The notes under the pieces: model-generated
Seen by the model: the letters and a program-made list of their open reading frames with translations, nothing else
Database searches by the model: none
Told to the model about the DNA's origin: nothing
Position numbers and translations under genes: made by a program
In this document: positions 54,817 to 60,372 of the stretch, one piece after another
How positions within the stretch are numbered: the first letter of the stretch is position 1
Layout: the number at the start of each line of letters is the position of its first letter
Assembly (NCBI GenBank): GCA_021153285.1
Contig: JAGKTT010000007.1
Coordinates: forward strand, 1 to 61,334
Origin: Bacteroidia bacterium
GTDB lineage: Bacteria; Bacteroidota; Bacteroidia; Bacteroidales; UBA932
DNA length: 61,334 bases
Direction of reading: 5' to 3'

Positions 54817-55002
54817 TTACTTAACGCTTGCGAGGTAATCCTCAAATGATTTACATCTTGTTACCTTGCCTGTTTTCAGTTCCTCAATAGCATTAAGCGT
54901 GGTGTCATTCGCTTCATTGATAACACCAAGACTACGCAGGTACTCTACAAGACCTCTACCAGCCTTGGTTCTTTCATTCACTGTAATTGTATAAGTTGCC
55001 AT
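54817..55002 (-). CDS. Antitoxin partner of the YafQ-type toxin
   Basis: A 61-residue protein (MATYTITVNERTKAGRGLVE, LRSLGVINEANDTTLNAIEE, ending KSFEDYLASVK). The C-terminal FEDYL segment resembles the toxin-binding tail of RelB-like antitoxins; the N-terminal strand and helix fit a ribbon-helix-helix or YefM-like DNA-binding part. The promoter -7 box TAATTTTG at 55032-55039 lies in the conserved block upstream, shared with the HepT/MntA pair. It should repress its own operon together with the toxin. Confidence 0.8.
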   Translation of the reverse strand: MATYTITVNERTKAGRGLVEYLRSLGVINEANDTTLNAIEELKTGKVTRCKSFEDYLASVK

Positions 55003-55030
55003 AATCAAAGTGTTTTAATGTACTTCTCCT

Positions 55031-55233
55031 GCAAAATTAATTATTCTGTTGTTACTAAGCAACATTTCATTGTGATAACTTTATGGGAGCGATGCACTAT
55101 GTATGCCAAATCCGATGATCAGAAACGCCTGTGCTTCGTGATCCAATCTTTCCTCTATTTCATTTTGAGAGGTTCATAATGCTTCATATAATGGAGTATG
55201 TAGATTTATGTTTCACTCAAAAATTTTTGAATT
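55031..55233 (+). repeat. Conserved block upstream of TA and of the 62-residue ORF, copy A
   Basis: About 200 bases closely matching 56871-57073. It contains the minus-strand TA promoter, the segment TTGTTACTAAGCAA and GATGCACTATGTATGCCAAA, and at its end CAAAAATTTTTGAATT right before the ORF ATG. It is kept although the TA genes to its left are unrelated, so it belongs to the unit and not to the TA pair. Confidence 0.75.
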
Positions 55234-55422
55234 ATGGATAGTAAGAAATTAAAGAAAAGAAAGAAGCAGGCAGACAAGCCAATGAGGATTTTAGAGGAAT
55301 TGAACAGACCTGTCACCTACATATTCGATGATGTAAAGGAGGCTGTGATAATTGAGAACACTTACAAAGCAATTCCTTATAAGGTGCTAATGACCTGTTT
55401 CCTACTGAAAGGAATGTTCTAG
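55234..55422 (+). CDS. 62-residue conserved small protein, copy A
   Basis: The N-terminus is very basic (MDSKKLKKRKKQADKPM), followed by ILEELNRPVTYIFDDVKEAV and a hydrophobic C-terminus. A second copy at 57074 has the same length and about 75 percent identity, with most changes conservative. The keeping of frame and length between two diverged copies supports a real gene. It is divergent from the TA pair, and a strong terminator follows. No family is recognised; RNA or DNA binding by the basic part is a guess. Confidence 0.65.
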   Translation: MDSKKLKKRKKQADKPMRILEELNRPVTYIFDDVKEAVIIENTYKAIPYKVLMTCFLLKGMF

Positions 55423-55429
55423 AATGAAG

Positions 55430-55466
55430 AAAGCCAACTTACCGTTGATGGTAGGTTGGCTTTCTT
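55430..55466 (+). terminator. Terminator after the 62-residue ORF, copy A
   Basis: Long inverted repeat AAGCCAAC-TTACC / GGTAGGTTGGCTT around GTTGAT, followed by TCTTCG. The same hairpin follows the second ORF copy at 57271. It could also serve the minus-strand FISUMP fragment. Confidence 0.75.
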
Positions 55467-55485
55467 CGTTTATAATAATTTGTTA

Positions 55486-55776
55486 TTATTCCTGGACACA
55501 ACGAACAGAGTACCCGTACGCACGGGAGTAGGTATATGATCCTACTTTACTGCTATTGAAGAATATGTAGTAAGCGTAGAAACTGTGCGGCCTTGAAGAC
55601 CAATAGTAGTCGTAGTCACCTCGCTCGCCAGTAGTACCATCTTCGTTGCTCCGGCAACCAGCTGCCGGAAGATACAATCTTGAAAGCGACTCAGAATATG
55701 TGCTAGAACCACTGAACAAATAGCCATTATGACCAACTGAGTTTATTGCCCAAGACGAATAATTCTGTGTCAAGAC
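55486..55776 (-). pseudogene. C-terminal fragment of a FISUMP gene
   Basis: About 97 codons encoding the end of a FISUMP domain: SWAINSVGHNGYLFSGSSTY, SESLSRLYLPAAGCRSNEDG, then YYWSSRP and the terminal YGYSVRCVQE. FISUMP similarity stops at the codons for LTQN, exactly where the hairpin module copy B starts (55777). Upstream codons in the same frame only translate the hairpins. It has no signal peptide or start of its own, so it is a truncated gene or a silent cassette. Confidence 0.8.
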
Positions 55777-55917
55777 GCTGAAATTCCTGGTGCTGGCCAT
55801 AAAACAGGACCTTTTCTTGGCCGTGAAGGGTAAAATGACAGCTTCGTCCAGAAAAAGGGATGTTTTTCTGGCCGCGAAGGTGGCAAACAAAAAGAGACAC
55901 CCTCTAAAGGATGCCTC
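55777..55917 (-). repeat. Hairpin module, copy B (two hairpins plus terminator)
   Basis: Hairpin 1 at 55795-55822, arms GGCCATAAAA and TTTTCTTGGCC. Hairpin 2 at 55846-55872, arms GTCCAGAAAAA and TTTTTCTGGCC. Terminator stem GAGACACCCTC...GGATGCCTC at about 55894-55917, on the minus strand followed by five T. It shares the edge sequence CTGAAATTCCTGG with copy A. Confidence 0.75.
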
Positions 55918-56189
55918 CATAAAGTATTGAGATTTGCCCTATTAAGCGCAGTAGGTATATCAACCGCACAAGCAACGCTTAACCTACCATTGGGTTCTTA
56001 CCGATGCCTAGTTCCTTCCTGCTAACTGTGCGTCAGAGTGCATACGACCCATAGTGTCGGTCACTCGCTCAAATCTGAGTATCAGCATTTGCCTTATGAG
56101 TCACTAAAGCCCTGCAAACCACTGCTTTATATCAGAATAATCACTCCTGGTCAATAAATAAAAGAACTGTAAATCTATAAAGTGGCAGT
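55918..56189 (-). ncRNA. Candidate structured RNA, copy B (about 270 nt)
   Basis: Second copy of the segment at 54238-54503, with the same start-like TATAGATTTACAG, the same palindrome region with a G-U change and the same terminator position. It lies between the HepT gene (25 bases away) and hairpin module B. See copy A for structure. Confidence 0.5.
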
Positions 56190-56214
56190 GTGATGTACGC
56201 TACCTGAAAATATC

Positions 56215-56559
56215 TTACTTATTATCAGAAAGTAATGCTTCCACATCCTTTTTCAAAGCAGGAATATGCCTTATGATCAAGCTCCAGATAAATTCAGTGG
56301 TGACACTGTCGTAGCCGTGAATCACCCTGTTCCTTGTCGCTATGATTGCCCTTGAATTTGGCAGGCTGAAATCAGGATCATGTTTCAGGATTCGGTTAAT
56401 GGCTTCTCCCATAATCTCCACGTTCCTTTCCACAGCCCTCTGCCTAAGTATGTCATTCTGAAAATCTTGGAATCGTTTAGGAGCATCAGCAAAATAGCTT
56501 TCTACCTCTGTAGCAGCATTCTGTATGTCAATCAAATGCTTCTCAATGTACTCATCCAT
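56215..56559 (-). CDS. hepT: HepT-type HEPN toxin (DUF86)
   Basis: A 114-residue all-helical protein with the HEPN RNase motif R-x4-H in ATRNRVIHGYDSV, preceded by IMGEAINRILKHDPDF. It matches HepT/DUF86 toxins, which act as RNases and are inactivated by AMP addition from the partner MntA. ATG 56559 overlaps the end of mntA by eight bases; the longer frame would start at TTG. Same operon as MntA. Confidence 0.88.
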   Translation of the reverse strand: MDEYIEKHLIDIQNAATEVESYFADAPKRFQDFQNDILRQRAVERNVEIMGEAINRILKHDPDFSLPNSRAIIATRNRVIHGYDSVTTEFIWSLIIRHIPALKKDVEALLSDNK

Positions 56560-56851
56560 AGACCAAGACTTTAGAGTTGTCAATGTTTCTTCTTAGAACG
56601 GGATTGCGGATAGCTTTATCCTCTAACAAATCAACCTCTCTACCAAAGATGTCTTCCAATGAGAATTTGAGGTCAAAATAATTATCCGCATAATCTTCCA
56701 GAGTCACCTTATCAAAATCCACCACCATATCCACATCACTGTCATCATTGAAGCGATCAGTAAGGATCGAGCCAAAAACAAACAATTTACCGACCTTATG
56801 CTTCTTGCATAAAGCGATAATCTTCTGGCTATTGTTCTCTATCAAATTCAT
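56552..56851 (-). CDS. mntA: MntA-type minimal nucleotidyltransferase antitoxin
   Basis: A 99-residue nucleotidyltransferase with the motif LFVFGSILTDRFNDDSDVDM (G-S-x10-D-x-D) and a third acidic residue in REVDLLEDKA. It is the partner of HepT and is expected to neutralise it by adding AMP to a Tyr near the HEPN site. In HepT here the Tyr of RNRVIHGYD is present, as needed. ATG 56851 lies 21 bases after a -7 box TATTTTTG at 56872-56879 within the conserved block. Confidence 0.88.
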   Translation of the reverse strand: MNLIENNSQKIIALCKKHKVGKLFVFGSILTDRFNDDSDVDMVVDFDKVTLEDYADNYFDLKFSLEDIFGREVDLLEDKAIRNPVLRRNIDNSKVLVYG

Positions 56852-56870
56852 AAAGTCTCCTCCTTTCCTT

Positions 56871-57073
56871 GCAAAAATAACTATTCTGTTGTTACTAAGC
56901 AACATTTCATTGCGATAACTTTGTGATAGTGATGCACTATGTATGCCAAATCAGATGATTAGAAACTCCTGATCTTCGCCATCCAAACTTTCCTATATCC
57001 TATTTTGAGAGACCAGCTACGCTTCATATAATGTGGTATATGAATTTATGTTTCACTCAAAAATTTTTGAATT
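56871..57073 (+). repeat. Conserved block upstream of TA and of the 62-residue ORF, copy B
   Basis: Matches 55031-55233 closely, including TATTCTGTTGTTACTAAGC, TGTATGCCAAATC and the final CAAAAATTTTTGAATT. It carries the mntA promoter at its left end. Confidence 0.75.
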
Positions 57074-57262
57074 ATGGATAGTAAGAAATTAAAGAAAAGA
57101 AAGAGGCAAGCAGACAAGCCAATGAGGATTTTCGAGGAATTGAACAGACCTATTGCCTATATCCTCGATGATGTGAAAGAAACTATAGTCACAGAAAACA
57201 CCTACAAGCCTATTCCTGTGAGTATTCTAAAGCAATATTTCTTACCTAAGGGATGCTTCTAG
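57074..57262 (+). CDS. 62-residue conserved small protein, copy B
   Basis: Same start and basic N-terminus as copy A (MDSKKLKKRKRQADKPM), then IFEELNRPIAYILDDVKETI and a C-terminus ending LPKGCF where copy A ends LKGMF. Differences concentrate in the last 20 residues. It is divergent from mntA-hepT and followed by the shared terminator. No family recognised. Confidence 0.65.
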   Translation: MDSKKLKKRKRQADKPMRIFEELNRPIAYILDDVKETIVTENTYKPIPVSILKQYFLPKGCF

Positions 57263-57270
57263 AACTAAGA

Positions 57271-57302
57271 AAGCCAACTTACCATTGATGGTAGGTTGGC
57301 TT
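57271..57302 (+). terminator. Terminator after the 62-residue ORF, copy B
   Basis: Inverted repeat AAGCCAACTTACCAT/ATGGTAGGTTGGCTT with a two-base loop region, between the small ORF and the convergent FISUMP gene. Confidence 0.75.
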
Positions 57303-57324
57303 AATTGCTTCCGACCTATTTAAG

Positions 57325-58875
57325 CTATTCCTGAACACATCGAATTGCATAACCTTCTGCACAATCATGATCACCTATCCCAACATTACTCTCCCCGTAA
57401 AACTGCAATGCTTTACGAGACATGGAGGACCAATATAATCCATAAGATTCCCTACTGTATGCATTACCGTCTAAAGCGCGACGATAACCTGATTTGCATA
57501 AAAATAACCTAGGGGTTTCCTCACCATATGCTATCGATCCACTGAACCACCATCCATTCTGACCTGCCTCATTTTTTGTATTTTGAGAATGATTCTTTAT
57601 TAAATTTTGCAATTCAGCATAAGTAGGGACACGCCAACCTGACGGACAAGGATCATATTCTGTCTTGACCGGTGCAGCCTCGGTTCCGGTATTCCACAAA
57701 TCAGAACGGGAAGGGTAAAGCCAATCTCCCCTTTCAGGATTATAAAAGAAGGTTCCCATTTCACTTTGTGACTGTCCTGTATCCAAGTCTACTGGTCCTT
57801 TCTGCATCCCGGCCCAATGAGAATCATCATAGTGTGTCTCATATCTACCATGATATCCTTGACCATATTTCCTACCCCACTGATAGAGTTTACCGTATTT
57901 GAAATCATCTTTATTATAACCACAATTAACCGGTGCCCATACGACGCCATCAATTTCAACTCCTTTGCCGTGATTTTCACCGTATTCATCAATATAATCG
58001 AGAAACTGACAGTTTTCAATAGAGAACTTATAAGCCTTACCTGCTTGTAATTTTTTACCTATAAATTCTGCTGTTCGAGTGGGGGCATCATCAAAATAAA
58101 TTGTAGATGTAAGTTTACTGTCTGTCAGATCAATAGGAGCAACCATAAAATAAATAGTTACGTTTTCATTCGCTTCTGTTGTCGCAATATTATTAAGAAC
58201 TATTTCAAAGGTATTTGACTGTGTAAGAGCAGTAATAGCAGGAATAGCAGATATTAAATCAATAGTTCCTGTTTCTGTGAATTCTGTTGAACTAGTTAAA
58301 ACCACCTTAGTTAATGTAGAAGGCTCAGGAACTGTGATTGTCAACTGTACCAACGCTCCCAAATGTTGCATATCAAACGCAACTGCACCATTAGAAGGTG
58401 TTGTCACACTTGCTGCCATAAAGTCATATGCGCCTATATGGTCAGTATTTGCATTGCCATTTTGTGTTTGACCAACATAACTTACAGGGATTTTGGTCAT
58501 ATCTCTGTTCTCATAAACATGCGGGTAATATGCAGCATATTTTGCAGATGATTTAAGAGCCCAACCACCGCCAGAGAATGTTGCGGTCTGAGTTCCTGCT
58601 CCCTCATCCATTGCAAATGAAACCTGATCACCTTTATCTGGGAAGATTCCGATAACATCATCATCATCCCAAGTGAAGGATGCTCCACTCTCTCCGATTG
58701 TCACAGACGAGCGGGTTGCATCTTCAAATTGGAAGTCCTTACCTGTTATGCTCAGTTCCTGAAGAAGTCCGTTATTTGTGGAGTCTTGTGACTCATTGTT
58801 AATTTCCATTTCAGTACAGGCAACCATTGCTGCAAGTGCCAACAAGGAAGCCTTGATATGATAAATAGCTTTCAT
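57325..58875 (-). CDS. FISUMP lipoprotein with fimbrillin-like N-terminal domain
   Basis: A 516-residue lipoprotein (MKAIYHIKASLLALAAMVAC lipobox MVAC). Residues 45-290 are a fimbrillin/Mfa-like beta domain (GASFTWDDDDVIGIFPDKGD, ALVQLTITVPEPSTLTKVVL, KLQAGKAYKFSIENCQF). Residues 295-516 are one FISUMP domain: DGVVWAPVNCGYNKDDFKYG, KLYQWGRKYGQGYHG, EYDPCPSGWRVPTYAELQNL, YWSS and terminal YAIRCVQE. Probably a surface adhesin-like or pilus-tip-like protein. It follows a 43-residue peptide gene by 28 bases and the conserved leader. The fragment at 55486 has the same C-terminal pattern. Confidence 0.87.
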   Translation of the reverse strand: MKAIYHIKASLLALAAMVACTEMEINNESQDSTNNGLLQELSITGKDFQFEDATRSSVTIGESGASFTWDDDDVIGIFPDKGDQVSFAMDEGAGTQTATFSGGGWALKSSAKYAAYYPHVYENRDMTKIPVSYVGQTQNGNANTDHIGAYDFMAASVTTPSNGAVAFDMQHLGALVQLTITVPEPSTLTKVVLTSSTEFTETGTIDLISAIPAITALTQSNTFEIVLNNIATTEANENVTIYFMVAPIDLTDSKLTSTIYFDDAPTRTAEFIGKKLQAGKAYKFSIENCQFLDYIDEYGENHGKGVEIDGVVWAPVNCGYNKDDFKYGKLYQWGRKYGQGYHGRYETHYDDSHWAGMQKGPVDLDTGQSQSEMGTFFYNPERGDWLYPSRSDLWNTGTEAAPVKTEYDPCPSGWRVPTYAELQNLIKNHSQNTKNEAGQNGWWFSGSIAYGEETPRLFLCKSGYRRALDGNAYSRESYGLYWSSMSRKALQFYGESNVGIGDHDCAEGYAIRCVQE

Positions 58876-58903
58876 TTATTATTGATAATATATATTTCAC
58901 AAT

Positions 58904-59035
58904 TTATTCACCCCATCCCATATCAGGGTTTGTAATAGTAGGATCTGATGCAGAAAGCACTGCCTGCTCAAGCACCAGTTCAATGACACTCATCTGAGGA
59001 GTTTCGTATGCTAATAATTCTTTGTCTATTCTCAT
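58904..59035 (-). CDS. 43-residue peptide of the YxTP...LxxS family, upstream of FISUMP lipoprotein
   Basis: ATG 59035, stop at 58904, 28 bases before the FISUMP ATG. It reads MRIDKELLAYETPQMSVIEL, then VLEQAVLSASDPTI and a tail TNPDMGWGE. The YETP, I-E-L, E-x-A-V-L-S-A-S-D and tail Trp features match the peptides at 18426 and 51090. No signal peptide. Its leader is nearly the same as the one before the 51090 peptide. Function unknown. Confidence 0.72.
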   Translation of the reverse strand: MRIDKELLAYETPQMSVIELVLEQAVLSASDPTITNPDMGWGE

Positions 59036-59148
59036 TCTATTATAATATGCTATTCAATTTCCAAAGGAAGATAAATAAAGGTGTGGGAACTTCATTGCCT
59101 TATCCCACTCTTAGGCTCTTACATTCCATTGCAAGGTGGAAATCGCGA
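59036..59148 (-). ncRNA. Structured 5' leader upstream of the peptide-FISUMP operon, copy 2
   Basis: Minus-strand -7 box TAAATTTG at 59149-59156, then hairpin TTCCAT/GTGGAA (59124-59141, a G-U pair replacing A-U of copy 1) and hairpin GTGGGA/TCCCAC (59083-59108). It is nearly identical to 51270-51385 over about 115 bases, including the region upstream of the -7 box. Its upstream neighbour is an integrase remnant. Confidence 0.6.
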
Positions 59149-59196
59149 CAAATTTAGCCAAAAGATGTAAATATCGATGTTTTCCTTAGTGGAAAA

Positions 59197-59400
59197 TCAG
59201 AACGTCAGACAGTCATAAGTCTCCAAAATCTCTTCCTGTCTCAGACCTAGGTAACGCTTGGTGATTGCGATGCTGCTATGATTGAACAGTTCCATTAGCT
59301 TAACTAATGCGAGTTCGGAGTTTTCGCTGTTCACGTTATAAACCTGTCTGCCAAAGGTCTTGCGGAGTGAGTGACCATTGGCAACTAATCGGAAACAGGT
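59197..59400 (-). pseudogene. C-terminal remnant of a tyrosine recombinase
   Basis: The minus-strand frame ending at 59197 reads NGHSLRKTFGRQVYNVN, then LALVKLMELFNHSSIAIT and KRYLGLRQEEIL. These are the H-x-x-R box, the second His region and the nucleophile Tyr of a phage-type integrase C-terminus. Upstream a stop breaks the frame and no N-terminal or core domain is found. A leftover of a former mobile element. The stretch 59149-59426 holds only this and the promoter of the leader. Confidence 0.8.
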
Positions 59401-59425
59401 CGTTCATTGATTACACGAGGTCGTC

Positions 59426-59602
59426 CTGTCCATAAAAATGGGCGTTTTTATGGACAGAGTGATAAAATTGATGGTATCGTCCAGAAAATAGGGCCTTTTC
59501 TTGGACGTGAAGGGTTAAATGACAGTTCCCGCCAGAAAAGGGGCGTTTTCGTAGATAAGATAGAGACCAATAAAAAAGAGACACCCCCGAAAGGATGTCT
59601 CC
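59426..59602 (-). repeat. Hairpin module, copy C (two clear hairpins plus terminator)
   Basis: Hairpin 0 at 59426-59457, arms CTGTCCATAAAAA and TTTTTATGGACAG. Hairpin 1 at 59478-59508, arms CGTCCAGAAAA and TTTTCTTGGACG. A third, degenerate hairpin lies near 59531, and the GAGACA/TGTCTC terminator at 59573-59602 ends the gene at 59611. Stem bases differ from copies A and B but still pair. Confidence 0.7.
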
Positions 59603-59610
59603 ATAATCTA

Positions 59611-60132
59611 TTACTTGTTACTGTTTTCCTTAGCTTCTTTCTTTGCTTCCTTTTTCTGCTTCATTGCATCGATACCCTTGTTTATACCTTTTCCGATAGC
59701 ATTCTTAAGTGCATTTGCTTTTTCAGCAATCTTTCCCTCTATAGAAGATAATCCCGAATCGTCCTGTCCATAAGGATCTTTCGAGGAGCATTTATACACA
59801 GATTTTTCATTTGAAGGAGTTATCGTTGTAATCGTGAATGTATCCTTGTCCTCTGTTATAAAGACGACTGACAACACCTTCTTCTTGGTACCATATCCCT
59901 CATCGAAATAAACATCAAAAGCACGCTTATTACCATCCTCTTTCAAATTCCTGATTTCGCCTTCATTACCATCACCCTCCAATTCGTAAAGCTTTTCATC
60001 CCAGTCTATACGAATGCAATACATACCATTACGACCTGTGACAGTTTCGGTGACATAATATCTGCTATATTCAGCAGAAGCATAAAGAGCCGATGCAAAC
60101 AGCATGGCTGCGATAAGTAAAATTCTTTTCAT
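59611..60132 (-). CDS. Small exported protein with basic C-terminal helix, unknown family
   Basis: A 173-residue protein with signal MKRILLIAAMLFASALYASA (cleaved near SAEY). The middle is beta-rich (YYVTETVTGRNGMYCIRIDW, AFDVYFDEGYGTKKKVLSVV), and the last 50 residues are a Lys/Glu/Ala-rich helix (NALKNAIGKGINKGIDAM, KQKKEAKKEAKENSNK). No family recognised. The minus-strand -7 box TACCTTTG at 60156-60163 lies 24 bases upstream. Confidence 0.6.
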   Translation of the reverse strand: MKRILLIAAMLFASALYASAEYSRYYVTETVTGRNGMYCIRIDWDEKLYELEGDGNEGEIRNLKEDGNKRAFDVYFDEGYGTKKKVLSVVFITEDKDTFTITTITPSNEKSVYKCSSKDPYGQDDSGLSSIEGKIAEKANALKNAIGKGINKGIDAMKQKKEAKKEAKENSNK

Positions 60133-60155
60133 GGTTAAACATTTTAGAGTTCAAA

Positions 60156-60163
60156 CAAAGGTA
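60156..60163 (-). promoter_or_regulatory. -7 box (TACCTTTG) of the small exported protein gene
   Basis: Minus-strand TACCTTTG, 24 bases before ATG 60132. Confidence 0.6.
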
Positions 60164-60224
60164 AATTCTTTTTTTAAATTTTCCTATAAGATGCATACCA
60201 ACTGTGCAAGCTGGATAGGTAAAC

Positions 60225-60275
60225 AAAAAAGAGACACCCCCGAATGACATGAACCCCGAAGGATGTCTTTTTTTT
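60225..60275. terminator. Terminator-like hairpin in a divergent gap
   Basis: AAAAAAGAGACAC...GTGT-like arms (GAGACA with TGTCTT and T-run) on both sides of an 18-base insert. It is the terminator stem of the hairpin module with an insert. Both flanking genes point away from it, so what it terminates is unclear; it may be a remnant of a lost gene's end. Confidence 0.5.
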
Positions 60276-60372
60276 GTCCATATGATGGTCTGTTGACAGG
60301 ATATTTGACAAATCATTGTTTTCTCGGATTTATTTACGAAATTTGTTATCCTTTTTATCGACATATAAACCT

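Noticed and set aside
55777..55920. N-terminal extension of the FISUMP fragment (frame open through the hairpins)
   Set aside because: The extension translates the hairpin repeats; no signal peptide or FISUMP sequence there.
54098..57302. CRISPR array or integron attC array
   Set aside because: Repeats are only two or three long copies with unequal spacing; no cas genes or integron integrase are present.
18541..58875. Diversity-generating retroelement acting on FISUMP C-termini (variable YWSS...VRCV ends look lectin-like)
   Set aside because: No reverse transcriptase gene is in the window and no template/variable repeat pair differing mainly at adenines is visible; FISUMP ends differ throughout.
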